DNA of 64,000 nucleotides from VXYL01 sp965199945 (GCA_965199945.1 OZ241354.1:2418001-2482000); one strand, 5' to 3'; positions 43,116-53,714 are shown, counted from the stretch's first letter. The notes: a model not told the origin generated them from the sequence alone. A program made the numbers and translations.

Positions 43116-43631
43116 CTAAGGCGCGTCGGGATCCAGCAACTCCCCGACATGGCGCGCCGAGCCGGTTTCTTCGACGGACGACCCGATGTCGTCCGGGTCT
43201 CGGAAATCGCCGATGTGCTGCCCCGCTGTGTCTCCTTCGGCGACTGGCGCATCGGGATCGACATAGCCTTCGGCGTTCGTCGCTGCCGTCTCGCTCGGCG
43301 GACTGGAAGCGGCGGCGGGAGGCTCGGCTTCGGCGGGAGTCGCCGCGGCAACGGCGTCGGCGTCTCGTGGGGCTGGCACGGCAGGTTGGACTTCAAGCGC
43401 CTTTTCGCGCACGACAGGTTGCTGGGCGTTGACCGGCTCCTTTTCGACGCCCGCCTGCTCGCGCTTGCCTTCTTCGGCGACCGTTGCCGCCAAGCCCAAG
43501 GCAACGCCGACCGCCAGCAGGGGGGCGAGGGCATAGACCACTGGCCAGCGCATGGGACGACGCCACAACGCCGCCGCGGTGCGGCGGAGGTTCTCCACCA
43601 TGCGTCTTCCGATCTTCCCCAAGAGCCGCAT
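43116..43631 (-). CDS. Single-pass membrane protein with acidic repeat tail, unknown function
   Basis: A 171-residue protein: basic N terminus, one transmembrane helix (about residues 30-50), a Pro/Ala/Glu-rich linker, and a C terminus with related units GYVDPDAP, QHIGDFRDPDD and RHVGELLDPDAP. Most of it probably lies in the periplasm. The ATG at 43631 has AAGGA just upstream; ATG 43601 and TTG 43655 are alternatives. It precedes tpiA by 60 bases. Family not recognised. Confidence 0.6.
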   Translation of the reverse strand: MRLLGKIGRRMVENLRRTAAALWRRPMRWPVVYALAPLLAVGVALGLAATVAEEGKREQAGVEKEPVNAQQPVVREKALEVQPAVPAPRDADAVAAATPAEAEPPAAASSPPSETAATNAEGYVDPDAPVAEGDTAGQHIGDFRDPDDIGSSVEETGSARHVGELLDPDAP

Positions 43632-43714
43632 CTTCCTTAACCAAGCCTCGACCAAGCGCGCGGCGAACCCTAACCGCGGGGCGGCGCCGGCGCAACGGCC
43701 TATGGCGACTCGCG

Positions 43715-44515
43715 CTACAAGGCGGCGAGGCGTTCCACGCGGGCCTTGAACTCGTCGACGTTCGCATAGCGTCCGCCGACGACGAGCCGTTCCGCGCCAG
43801 CGGCCTCGTAAGCCGCGATTGTCTCCGCGGCAGCGCTTGGATCGTCGATGGGCAGGGCGCCCATGACCGTGGCTGCGCCCGGCGTGCGGCCTTGCGCCGC
43901 GCAGAGTTCGCGGTACGTCGCCATGTTCTTGGCGAGCTTTTCCGGGCGGAGACCCATCGGCAGCCAGCCGTCGCCGTAGCGGGCTGCCCGCTGCAGGGCA
44001 TGGGGCGGGCCGCCGCCGATCAGCACCGGCGGCTTGCGCGGGCGCGGCTTGAACAGGAACCGCTGGCCGTTGTGCGACGCCTCGTCGCTGGCGAAGCAGC
44101 GGTTGAGCAGGTCGAGCGTCTCATCCGTGATCGCAGCGCGCGCCGAGCGGCGCACGCCGAGCGCCCGAAACTCCGCCGCCATCCAGCCGACGCCAGCGCC
44201 GAGAATGAGGCGCTCTCCGGAGAGCTCCTGCAAGGACGCGATCTGCTTGACGGTGGGCAGCGCCGCTCGATAGGGCAGCACCAGCACGCCCACGCCGAGG
44301 CGGATGCGCCGCGTCGCGCCGGCGAGCCAGGCCAGCGTGACAAGCGGATCGACGTAGCGTCCGCCGGACCCTTCGGCGTCCTCGGGCGGAATGGCGATGT
44401 GGTCCACGACCCAGGCGGATTCCAGGCCGGCGGATTCCGCGAACGCCGCGCACTCGCGCAGAACTTCGGGCGTCGATTGTTCGCCCATGTTGCGCAGCGT
44501 CACCCCAAAGTGCAT
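43715..44515 (-). CDS. LLM-class (luciferase-like, F420-type) oxidoreductase
   Basis: A 266-residue TIM-barrel flavin/F420-dependent oxidoreductase. The landmarks AWVVDHIAIPP, TLAWLAGATRRIRLGVGVLVLP, SGERLILGAGVGW, and PPVLIGGGPPHALQRAARYGDGWLP match the group annotated as LLM-class F420-dependent. Whether the cofactor is F420 or FMN cannot be decided from sequence. AAGGAG stands 6 bases before the ATG. Confidence 0.87.
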   Translation of the reverse strand: MHFGVTLRNMGEQSTPEVLRECAAFAESAGLESAWVVDHIAIPPEDAEGSGGRYVDPLVTLAWLAGATRRIRLGVGVLVLPYRAALPTVKQIASLQELSGERLILGAGVGWMAAEFRALGVRRSARAAITDETLDLLNRCFASDEASHNGQRFLFKPRPRKPPVLIGGGPPHALQRAARYGDGWLPMGLRPEKLAKNMATYRELCAAQGRTPGAATVMGALPIDDPSAAAETIAAYEAAGAERLVVGGRYANVDEFKARVERLAAL

Positions 44516-44570
44516 GGCGGCTCCTTTCGTTGCTTCATGTTCCGTGGCATCGCCATGTCGTGGCTCGCGC

Positions 44571-45503
44571 TCAAGAGGCGCCCGGCGAGACGTGGAGCGC
44601 CTGGCGCGCCGCCTCGATGTCGCGCAGCAGCTTGGCGTCTGGCCGGGGAAAGCGCGGGTCGATGCGCGCCAGCGTCTCGACGATGATCGACGCCACGATC
44701 ACGCGCATCGCGGGCTTGTGGTCGGCTGGCACGACGTACCACGGCGCCGCGCTCGTGCTCGTGGCCCGAAAGGCGGTCTCGAAGGCTTGCTGGTATTCCT
44801 CCCAGCGGCGGCGGGCGGCAAGGTCCGACGGATCGTATTTCCAGTTCCTGGCCGGGTCGTCCAAACGCTTGACGAGGCGCCGGCGCTGTTCCTGCTTGGA
44901 CACGTTCAGGAAGAACTTCACGACCGCCATGCCGTTGCGCGCCAAGTGGTTCTCGAAGCCGACGATGTCCTGCAGCCGTTCCGCCCAGAAGGCGTCGTCC
45001 GCGTCCTCGGGCGACTGCTTGCGCATCGCCAGCAGTTGCGGGTTGACGCGGACGGTCACCACCTCTTCGTAGTGGGAGCGGTTGAAAATGCCGATCCGAC
45101 CCCGCGCCGGCAGCGCCAGCCAATGGCGATGCAGCCAACTGTGCTGGAGCTCCGTGGCGCTCGGCTTGGAGAAATCCGCGACGCGAAATCCCTGCGAGTT
45201 CACGCCCGCCGTGACGTGCTTGATCGTGCTGTCCTTGCCCGCGGCGTCCATGCCGTGGAAGACGATCAGCACCGCATTGCGGCTCTCGGCGAAGAGCTTC
45301 GCCTGCAAGTCCGCGAAGCGCGCCACCTGCGTCTGCAACCGCCGCTGCAACTTCCGACCGCCAAGCTCCGCCAGCACCGCCCGCGTCGGCAACGCCCCCA
45401 GATCCAACGCCGCTCCGGGCGCCACGCGGTAGTCCGCGCCGCGAACGGGCGCATCGAGATCAATGGCCCGGGACGATTTGGCTTTGCGATTTTCGGAAGT
45501 CAT
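44571..45503 (-). CDS. Polyphosphate kinase 2 family protein
   Basis: A 310-residue PPK2: Walker A-like GMDAAGKDSTIKH, Walker B-like RIGIFNRSHYEEV, and the lid region RNWKYDPSDLAARRRWEEY. PPK2 enzymes phosphorylate NMPs or NDPs with polyphosphate; class I, II or III is not resolved here. ATG at 45503. No operon partner. Confidence 0.93.
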   Translation of the reverse strand: MTSENRKAKSSRAIDLDAPVRGADYRVAPGAALDLGALPTRAVLAELGGRKLQRRLQTQVARFADLQAKLFAESRNAVLIVFHGMDAAGKDSTIKHVTAGVNSQGFRVADFSKPSATELQHSWLHRHWLALPARGRIGIFNRSHYEEVVTVRVNPQLLAMRKQSPEDADDAFWAERLQDIVGFENHLARNGMAVVKFFLNVSKQEQRRRLVKRLDDPARNWKYDPSDLAARRRWEEYQQAFETAFRATSTSAAPWYVVPADHKPAMRVIVASIIVETLARIDPRFPRPDAKLLRDIEAARQALHVSPGAS

Positions 45504-45909
45504 GATCCTGCCGACCGCGCAGTGTCGCCGCTGCTGAAGACGACCACCATCATGCCCTCGCCGCCCGTCGCGCTCAAGCGCGAACTGGCGACGGTCGGGC
45601 ATTCCGGCGTTCCCGCCGGCTCGACACATGGCATCATGCGCTCATGTTCTGCTCGGTCAAAGTCTATTCGAGCGGACTCCGACACCGCGGACCGAGGACA
45701 CCTCTCTGATGCGAACAGCCAAGACCAGGAACTCCCGAGTGCGGGGTCGAACGAATCAAATACCGAACGCCTCGGCACACGCCTCGCCAACAGGTTCGGG
45801 GGCGCCTCGTTGAAGGAGCCATTCGAGGAAGTACGCGGCGCATCCATCAGACCACTGGACATCCGTGGTTGTTCTGGACGAGCGTGGTCGCCGCACTGAT
45901 TCCGGACTG
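45504..45909. other. 406-base region without a supported gene
   Basis: Lies between the PPK2 start and the stop of the nucleotidyltransferase gene, both minus strand. A short plus-strand open frame (about 85 codons from an ATG near 45634) and short minus-strand stretches are present but have no Shine-Dalgarno and no recognisable content. It may contain the PPK2 promoter and decayed sequence. Confidence 0.4.
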
Positions 45910-46566
45910 CTACGCCGCCAGCACCGAGGCACTCTTCGTTACGCTGGCCAAGGTGCAATCCCAGTCGGCGACGGCTTTGGCCAGGACGTCCTGGTCCTCG
46001 GCGGGAACGTTCGCCGCATCGCCTTGGAAGTAGACCAGCGCCTTGGCTGCTTCCGTGGGAGGAAAGGACTTGCCGAACAATGTGGCGGCGGCGCCTAGGC
46101 CGTCGCGCAGAGCCAAGCCCGCCCGCAGAATCGCGGCCAAGTCCTGGTAGTCGCGTGGTTGCACCCGCTGCAGCAGCACCTTCAGCTTGGTGGCGAACAG
46201 ATCCAGCGTGGACGCCACCTGCAGGATCCCGTCGGCGGTGCGCTGCGGGTCGCCCACGCGGCCGAAGTCGATGCCGCCGAAGAACGACACCTTCACCGGC
46301 GCGGACGACGTGGCCACCGAGAGCGTCAGCGTGTCCGGCTGTCTTTGCAGCACTTCCGCGTCTGCCGCGAACGGCAGACGCAGCAGCCGTTCGGCATCGA
46401 ACGTCTCGCTGGTGAAGAAATCGAAATCCACGGATGCGCGGTGCGCCAAGCGCAGCGCCAGCGCGGTGCCGCCGTAGAGAACGAAGTGATCCGGCACGGC
46501 AGCCAGCGCCGGCCACAGCTCCCGCTGCGACGGGGGCAGGATGTCCAAACGGGCGGCGAGCGTCAC
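45910..46566 (-). CDS. AbiEii-type nucleotidyltransferase (toxin-like)
   Basis: A 218-residue protein with the AbiEii/AbiGii signature: FVLYGGTALALRLAHRASVD then FDFF, giving the GG and DxD active-site residues of minimal nucleotidyltransferases. Family toxins act in abortive infection by nucleotidylating targets. GTG start at 46566 overlapping the upstream gene as GTGA, the usual antitoxin-then-toxin arrangement. Confidence 0.8.
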   Translation of the reverse strand: MTLAARLDILPPSQRELWPALAAVPDHFVLYGGTALALRLAHRASVDFDFFTSETFDAERLLRLPFAADAEVLQRQPDTLTLSVATSSAPVKVSFFGGIDFGRVGDPQRTADGILQVASTLDLFATKLKVLLQRVQPRDYQDLAAILRAGLALRDGLGAAATLFGKSFPPTEAAKALVYFQGDAANVPAEDQDVLAKAVADWDCTLASVTKSASVLAA

Positions 46567-46925
46567 GGCGGCAGGGGACGCGCCGGCAACGGCGGAATCG
46601 GTGCAACGCCGAGCTGCAGGTGCCAGAACCGCCACGAACGCATGTTGAAGATGCCCACCGGCGGGTGCCGAAGGACGCCGCGCAGCGCATCGCGGGAGAC
46701 GCGGCCAAGCAGCCACTGCACATCCTCCAGGACGCCCAGCGTCATGATCTGCGCGACCAACAGCGCTGGTTCGGCCAGCGTCTGCCGCGGCGGCTGCCAC
46801 CAGACGTATTTGCGGGCGAGCTTTTCAGCGCTGGCACCTTGCAGACCGCCCAGGCCCACCGGCGCGGCGACGGATTGCCGGCGGCCCTCGCGCGGACTGC
46901 CCACAGCGGACTGGTACACGCGCAT
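46563..46925 (-). CDS. Partner protein of the AbiEii-type nucleotidyltransferase
   Basis: About 120 residues. The core KLARKYVWWQPPRQTLAEP...LVAQIMTLGVLEDVQWL...VLRHPPVGIFNMRSWRFWHL is a pattern I associate with genes placed directly before AbiEii-like proteins, probably an antitoxin. ATG 46925 has GGAG immediately upstream, closely spaced; TTG codons at 46958 and 46967 would extend it. Confidence in the start is low. Confidence 0.65.
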   Translation of the reverse strand: MRVYQSAVGSPREGRRQSVAAPVGLGGLQGASAEKLARKYVWWQPPRQTLAEPALLVAQIMTLGVLEDVQWLLGRVSRDALRGVLRHPPVGIFNMRSWRFWHLQLGVAPIPPLPARPLPP

Positions 46926-47019
46926 CTCCGCGACAAGAAGAGTGCCAATATCGAACAATCCCGGCAATGCCGCAAGTCAGGCGGCGTGCGCTGCGTGCCG
47001 ACGCGGCGGACTCCGCTCG

Positions 47020-48885
47020 CTACTGCCCGCGATGTCCGCGCCCCGATTGCGCCGCCGCTTGAACGGCGCTCCAGCCGCGCTGCGCGTACCGAAGGACGGC
47101 GTTGCGCTCGTGCTCGTCGAGCACGAAGGGCGCGGATTTCTCGCCGAGGAGGGTGTCGACGTCGCGCACCAGTGCGACTGCGTGGTCGCGCTCGGGGCCA
47201 GATGACAGTACGCGGTTGCCGACGCGCAGCATCCGCGCGCCGAGCTCGCCAATGGAGCGATTGCGGCGTTGATGGGCAGCTGGCAGGGGCACGCCGTAGG
47301 CGTTAATGAAGGTCTGCACCGTGTCGTCGCCGAAGAGGAACGGGCGCACGCGGTCGGCGCCGAACAGCGCTCGCGCTTCGTGCAGGAAGCCGAGGTAGTC
47401 GAAGTGGCGTCGAAACCAGGGGTCGGCGAGCGCCGTGGCGAAGTCGATGTCGCGGCCGTAGACGTGCCGAGGCTCGTCTTCCGTCGGCGGATTGGCAAGG
47501 TATTGAACGTACAAGGCCGCCGCGAAGGGCACCGGGGGGCGGAACCAGACGCACAGCTCGAAATCGAAGAGCGCGGCCAGATGCCGCAGCGTGGCTTTGG
47601 CCCACGGCGCGTAGTCCCACCAATGGTTGTAGATGCCTTCGGTGGTGAACAGCACGGTGTGGGCGCTGTCCGGCATGTCGCGCAGCGCCTCTTCGACGTA
47701 GGCGGCGAAGGATTGGGCGTTGCCCCGCCGCAGCAGCGCGTTGAGGCGCTGGTGCTTCGGTTCCGGCGTATCCGACGGCGCCGGATACCACCAACCCTGC
47801 GACGCGAGTTCCCGCCGGTGGCTTCCCAAGTGCCGCTGCAAGGACGACGTGCCGGTCTTCGGCGTGCCGGCGTGAAGGATCAAGCGCCGTTGCTTGCCCG
47901 AGGGGAGCACCGCCTTGCGGGCGCGAAACGCCGCGCTGAAGGGTGTGGCTGTCGCCGTTGGCACTTGCGCCACGGTCTCCTGTGCGCGTCGCTGCTTGAA
48001 CAGATCGAAGAACGTGCCGCCAAAGTCAGCGCCGATGCCGGCGTTCACTTGCTCCACCGCATCGTCCACGGCCTCGAACCCGCGCACCGTCGGCGCCAGC
48101 AGGCCGAACTCGTCCAGGCAGTCGTGGTAGTGCAAGGAACGCAGCGGCTCGTGCCGCCGGTACAAGCGTGGCCGGCAATCCTTGTGGCAAGGAAAGTTCC
48201 AGTTCGTCGGCAAGCGGCAAAGCGGCGCGGATTCGGACGCCAGCGCCAGCGCCAACGCCAGCTGGTCGACGTGCTTGAACGCCGCCTCGCGCTCGGCGCG
48301 TGGGCCGAACAGCGGCGGGCGCGCAAACAGAAACTCCGCCCACTTGCGCCAGGCCGCGCGCAACGGCGCGATTGAACGGCGCGGCAAATAGACGAAGCCG
48401 CCGTTGAGATTGGTCGCCACCGTGTCGCCGCGGCCTTCCCAGTCGCTGGGCACGATCTCCGGCAAGGGAACCCCCGCCGCTTGGAACAGCTTCTCGATCA
48501 GCGCCAGGTTGGGATTGTCGCCGTCCACCACCTTGCCGCACACGGCGCTTGGCTCGGGCAGGCGCAGCGGCGCCGCAATCGCCAAATCCAGGTCGAGCAG
48601 AAAGACGCCCTCTACTCCGGCGTCCAAGTGCGCGGCGAAGCGATCCAGCTGGGCGATCTTGTTGCAGTATTTGCCGTCGAGATAGGGCGCGATGCGCGTC
48701 ACCGCATGGCCGCTGCGCCGAAAGTGCGCGGCCACGTCTTCGTCCACCCGCGTCGTGCATTGGACGACGACCGCCTCGGGCGGAACCGCGGCGTTCTCGC
48801 GCAGCGTGTGCAGCAGCACTTCCGCCTGGTAGGGATGCGTCGCCACCGCATCGACGACCATCGAATAGCGATACGGATGCGTCAC
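47020..48885 (-). CDS. Glycosyltransferase-like / sulfotransferase fusion
   Basis: A 621-residue protein. Residues about 1-245 resemble a nucleotide-sugar glycosyltransferase (LDGKYCNKIAQLDRF, and FLLDLDLAI as a DxD-type motif; HYHDCLDEFG near the end). Residues about 330-600 form a sulfotransferase-like domain with the PAPS loop HAGTPKTGTSSLQRHLG near residue 338. GTG at 48885 is the likely start; ATG 48861 is an alternative. Last gene of a seven-gene minus-strand run; also related in theme to the polysaccharide locus at 31-41 kb. Confidence 0.8.
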   Translation of the reverse strand: MTHPYRYSMVVDAVATHPYQAEVLLHTLRENAAVPPEAVVVQCTTRVDEDVAAHFRRSGHAVTRIAPYLDGKYCNKIAQLDRFAAHLDAGVEGVFLLDLDLAIAAPLRLPEPSAVCGKVVDGDNPNLALIEKLFQAAGVPLPEIVPSDWEGRGDTVATNLNGGFVYLPRRSIAPLRAAWRKWAEFLFARPPLFGPRAEREAAFKHVDQLALALALASESAPLCRLPTNWNFPCHKDCRPRLYRRHEPLRSLHYHDCLDEFGLLAPTVRGFEAVDDAVEQVNAGIGADFGGTFFDLFKQRRAQETVAQVPTATATPFSAAFRARKAVLPSGKQRRLILHAGTPKTGTSSLQRHLGSHRRELASQGWWYPAPSDTPEPKHQRLNALLRRGNAQSFAAYVEEALRDMPDSAHTVLFTTEGIYNHWWDYAPWAKATLRHLAALFDFELCVWFRPPVPFAAALYVQYLANPPTEDEPRHVYGRDIDFATALADPWFRRHFDYLGFLHEARALFGADRVRPFLFGDDTVQTFINAYGVPLPAAHQRRNRSIGELGARMLRVGNRVLSSGPERDHAVALVRDVDTLLGEKSAPFVLDEHERNAVLRYAQRGWSAVQAAAQSGRGHRGQ

Positions 48886-48926
48886 GCCCGGTGCCCGTCG
48901 TCGCCGTGCCTTGCGCCTGCCCGCGC

Positions 48927-50463
48927 CTAGAAGAAGTACACGAACCGCAAGAAGGCCTGGGCGCCGCCGCCCACGGTCAGGCCTTCGCCCACGGTGACGC
49001 CGCCGAACTCCGCGCCGCGCCGGCCGAACGGCTTGGTCAGCCCCGCTTGCAGCCGGGAGGCATCGCTTGCGTCGAAGGTCAAGGAGGTCTGCACGGCGAA
49101 AGAGGAATCGTGCAGATTGGCGATTGCGGCGACGCTCTGGTTGACGAGGAAGTGCCAGCGGAAGGACGTGCCAAGCGCGAGGTAGTTGCGCATCAGGTTG
49201 AACAGCTCGCCACGCGCCACGCGGGCGGTCAGCGGCGAAGGCAGCTGGCGCAAGTCCGCCGGCAGCCGCGCCACGCCGAAGCCGTTGTGGTAGTACTCGC
49301 CGAAGACGTGGACGATGGTGCCGGCCACGACAAAGCTGTAGTCCGCGTTCACCACGCCGGAGAGCGTCAGCGCGCCGTCCTCCACAGTCCAGACGACGTC
49401 CGAGCGCACCAGGGCGCCCCCAGCCGGTATCCGCAAGCCCACGCCGTATGCTTGGCCGCCGTAATGCTGCGAGGCCATGAGCTCGACCTCGTTCTCGTCG
49501 ACGTTGGCGCGGTACTTCACCGCCAGGCTGGAAGCGTCGGCGCGCGCATCGCCGTTGCCGTCGCGCCGGGCGACGGCCAGCAACTGCAAGTCCGAGCCGT
49601 TCGGGAACAGGCGTTCGACGCGCAGCATGTCGTCGCCGGCCTTGTAGTCCTGATCCACTGCCGTGGGCGCGAAGGGGTTGAACAGATCCATCGGCTGGAA
49701 CACCAGGCCGCCGCCCCAGGTCACTGCCTGGCGCCCCACCCCCACGGCCCAATGCGCACTGCGGTACTCGACCGCCAGGCGGTCGAAGCGCTGCAGGAAC
49801 GTGCTCTTGCCGCTGCCGCCGAGCTCCCAGGCGAGGTCGAAGAGACGCCGCCCGTCGCCGGTCGGCGTCTGGTCCAGCGTCAGGCTCGGCGAGCCGGCGC
49901 CGGCGGCGTCGCTGTGCAGCCAGGTGGTGGAATGATCGGCGTGAAAGCGCAGCGAGCCCGTCTGCCGCCGCCACATCAGGCGCATGTCGGCGTTGTGCGC
50001 CAGCGGCAGGCGCTTGCCGGTGAGTTGCCGGAGCGCATCGCCGGCCGGCAGCGACTGGGCAGCCGTGTACCACTTCAGGCGCATGTCGAAGCCGTCGAAG
50101 TCGTTGCTGCGCTGCTCCGCTCCAGTGCTAGACGGTGCATCCGCGCGTCGGAGCTTGTGCAGTTCGAAGCCCGCCGGCAGCGGCACGGGTTCGAGAGCGG
50201 GCGCACTCGCCGAGTCGGTGGGCGAAGCAGTTCGTTCGGGCGCTGCGTCCTCGGGCGGCGGCAATCGCGGCGGCGAGTCCGGCCAGCCTTGCAGAAGAAA
50301 CTCGATGGACGGCAGCTCGACGTCCCCCGTTTGCGCCGACGAATCCTCGCGCTCCGGCGCCGAACTCGGATCATCCGTGCGCTGCTCGGCGATTGCCGCC
50401 GCGCCACACAACGCGAGCAAGCCGACGATCAGGCGTCGCGCCGTCGTGGCGATTCGCGGGCCG

Positions 50464-50486
<23 letters not shown>
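48927..50486 (-). CDS. Outer-membrane beta-barrel protein of unknown specificity
   Basis: A 519-residue exported protein with a signal peptide (hydrophobic core RRLIVGLLALCGAAAIA), a Pro/Ser/Glu-rich periplasmic stretch (about residues 35-110), and about 400 residues of alternating amphipathic strands ending in FLRFVYFF, the C-terminal phenylalanine typical of Bam-assembled barrels. It resembles large porin or export-type barrels. The gene overlaps the ABC ATPase gene by 23 bases, which supports a shared operon and possibly a shared trans-envelope pathway. Confidence 0.75.
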
Positions 50487-51144
<658 letters not shown>

Positions 51145-51188
51145 GGACATTCCTCTCTAATCCGCCGTCTTCCCGCCTGGTACCGGCC

Positions 51189-52418
51189 TCAGCGCCGCAA
51201 GGCATCGAGCGGCTTCAAGCCGACTGCCCGCCGCGCCGGATAGAAGCTCGCGACCAGGCCCAAGGCCAAGCTCATCAGCGCCACCCTCAGCATGTCGTCG
51301 CCACGCAGCACGGGCACGAAGATCGAGCGCATGCCGAAGGTGGCCAAGCTCTCGTCGAAGGCCGAGAGATCGATGCCGTCGGCGATCAGGGCGAAGACGC
51401 CAAGCGCGGCCAGCAAGCCCGCCGCCACGCCCACGGACATGACGAGGCTGGATTCGATCAGCACCTGCGCCACCACCGAACGCGGGCGCATCCCCAAGGC
51501 GCGCAGCATGCCCAGCTCGCGCACGCGCTCCATCACCGCCGTGACGAGGGTGTTGACCAGGCCGAACACCAAGGCGCCCATGATGACGAAGAAATAGATG
51601 TTGATCGCGCTGTCCGCGAACGCCACCATGTTGGCGGCTTGGGGTTCCAGCTGGCGCCAGCTCTTCACGTCCAAGCCGGCGAAGACGTCCGCCAAGCTGC
51701 CGATGACGCCTGCCTCGAAGACGTCGTCCGCGAGCCGCACCGAGACCTCGGTCACGGCCACCGTGTCCAGCATGTCCTGCAAGGTTTCCGCGCCGGTGAA
51801 CACGAACGCCTTCTCCATGGCGCTCGCCTCGGCCTTGAAGATGCCGGCGATGCGGTAGCCCGCTTCGCGATTGCGCCCGTCGGCGCCCTGGGTGACGAGC
51901 ACCAGACGTCGCCCGACGTCCGTCTCCAGCTGCGCCGCCAGTTCCGCGCCGACGAGCAGGCGGCGGTCCTGGGGGCCGGACAATCCTTCGCCGGCGCCGC
52001 CGGCCGAACCGGCGAAGGAGACGCGCCCTAGGAAGGAGATGTCCTCCCGCGACGGATCGACGCCCACCAGCTGCACGCCGCGGGTCTCGCGCTCGCTCAT
52101 GATGACGGCCGGCACGCGCACGCGGCTCGCCCAGCCGACCACGGCCGGCTCCGCCAGCGCCGCATCCCATCCTTGCGCCAGCTCGAAGCCGCGCTGCACG
52201 CTCGGGTCGTCCAGATAGCCCGGCTGCAGAACCTTCACATGGCCGTTCAAGCTGTCGATCACCATGTTCTGCATTTCCGCCTGCATTCCCCGTAGCAGCG
52301 TGTTCAGCAGCACCACGCCAGCGACGGCTACCGCAATCGCGCTCAGCAGAATGCCGTTGCGCCGGCGATGCCGCCACAAGTTGCGCCAGGAAAGGCGGAT
52401 CAGCAGCAAGATCGGCAT
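51189..52418 (-). CDS. FtsX/MacB-type ABC transporter permease 1
   Basis: A 409-residue permease: N-terminal SWRNLWRHRRRNGILL and first transmembrane helix, a periplasmic MacB-type domain (about residues 45-260), then three C-terminal helices with the FtsX pattern VMERVRELGMLRALGMRPRS. Ends LDALRR, the usual close of this family. It follows permease 2 by 9 bases. Confidence 0.9.
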   Translation of the reverse strand: MPILLLIRLSWRNLWRHRRRNGILLSAIAVAVAGVVLLNTLLRGMQAEMQNMVIDSLNGHVKVLQPGYLDDPSVQRGFELAQGWDAALAEPAVVGWASRVRVPAVIMSERETRGVQLVGVDPSREDISFLGRVSFAGSAGGAGEGLSGPQDRRLLVGAELAAQLETDVGRRLVLVTQGADGRNREAGYRIAGIFKAEASAMEKAFVFTGAETLQDMLDTVAVTEVSVRLADDVFEAGVIGSLADVFAGLDVKSWRQLEPQAANMVAFADSAINIYFFVIMGALVFGLVNTLVTAVMERVRELGMLRALGMRPRSVVAQVLIESSLVMSVGVAAGLLAALGVFALIADGIDLSAFDESLATFGMRSIFVPVLRGDDMLRVALMSLALGLVASFYPARRAVGLKPLDALRR

Positions 52419-52427
52419 GGGGTGCCC

Positions 52428-53714
52428 CTACTCCTCGGCCCGCAGCGCGTCCACGACGCGCAGCCGCCGCAGGCGCCAGGCCGGGACGGCCGCGGCAAGC
52501 TGCGTCAGCACCAGAACGGCGACGCTGAACTCCACCGCCGCCTGGTAGCCGAAGGCGGGATACAGGCGGTCGGGAACCATGAACTGCTCGGTCATTTCCG
52601 CATAGGCGTCGCCGAAGGAGATGCCGGTGACGGAGAGGATGCCGATGAGCGGCGCGCAGATGGCGAAGGTCAGCGCCAGGCCGAGAAGCGCCATCCACAG
52701 CGCTTCCAAGGCGAGCATCGCCATGATGCCGCCCGGCCGCATCCCCAGCGCCTTGAGCGTGCCGAACTCCGGGGTGCGCTCGAAGGTCGTCATCAAGAAG
52801 GCGTTGACGATGCTGAAGGTCACCAGCACGACCAGCAGCGCGTACATCATGTAGCTGCCCTGGTACTTGAGCTCGGCGAGCTGGTGGACGTCCGGAATGA
52901 GCTCCTGCCAGGGCTTGCCGACCACGGCGCCGTCGGCGAGTTCGGCGGCGGCATCTCGCGCCGTGGATTGATCGGCAAGGAGCAGGGCGATGGCGTGGGC
53001 GGCGTCTTCCATGCCGAACGCTTGCTGGAAGTCGCCGAGCGGCACATGCAGCTGCGAGCGGTCGAAGTCCGCCTGTCCGGTGCCGAACGTCCCGACTACG
53101 CTGGCCACCATTGCCGCCACGCCGCCGTCCTCTGCGTTGCCGAGAATCGCCACGTCGTCGCCGACCGCCACGCCCAGGTTCTTCGCCAGCACGGCGCCGA
53201 CGTATGCCTCGCCAGGGCCGCGCAGATAGCGCCCGCTCGCCGCTTGTTCGCGGATGGCGGCGAACTCGCGTTCGGCATCGACGCCGACGACCAGCCCGCC
53301 GAAGGCAGGCGTCGCGCCGCTGTCGCCGTCGGCCTTCGACAGCAGCGCGAACGCCTGGGCGCGGGGCGCCACGGCGTCGAACCGGCCGCCGCGTTCGAGG
53401 GCCTCGATGCGCGCCGCCACCCCTGTGACGACGTTGCCCGGCGCCGGTTCGTCGAAGAAGGACGGATGCTGCACCTGCACATGCCCGGCGAAGAACCGCG
53501 CCGCGCTGTCGATCATCATCTCGAAGGTGCCGGTCTGCAGCGAATTGACGCCGACCACCAGAAATCCGGCGAAGCCGATGCCGCCGGCCATCAGCCAGGT
53601 GCGGCGCTTGTTGCGCCAGAGGTTGCGCCAGGCGATGGCGGCGATGGAAACGCGGCTGCGGGAATGCCGCGCTTGGCTGGAATCGGCGCCGACGGCGATG
53701 CCGGCGTCGCTCAC
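52428..53714 (-). CDS. FtsX/MacB-type ABC transporter permease 2
   Basis: A 428-residue permease with the same plan: AWRNLWRNKRRTWLMAGGI, a large periplasmic domain, FERTPEFGTLKALGMRPGG, and ending VVDALRAEE. GTG start at 53714 overlapping the stop of permease 3 as GTGA. Confidence 0.9.
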   Translation of the reverse strand: MSDAGIAVGADSSQARHSRSRVSIAAIAWRNLWRNKRRTWLMAGGIGFAGFLVVGVNSLQTGTFEMMIDSAARFFAGHVQVQHPSFFDEPAPGNVVTGVAARIEALERGGRFDAVAPRAQAFALLSKADGDSGATPAFGGLVVGVDAEREFAAIREQAASGRYLRGPGEAYVGAVLAKNLGVAVGDDVAILGNAEDGGVAAMVASVVGTFGTGQADFDRSQLHVPLGDFQQAFGMEDAAHAIALLLADQSTARDAAAELADGAVVGKPWQELIPDVHQLAELKYQGSYMMYALLVVLVTFSIVNAFLMTTFERTPEFGTLKALGMRPGGIMAMLALEALWMALLGLALTFAICAPLIGILSVTGISFGDAYAEMTEQFMVPDRLYPAFGYQAAVEFSVAVLVLTQLAAAVPAWRLRRLRVVDALRAEE

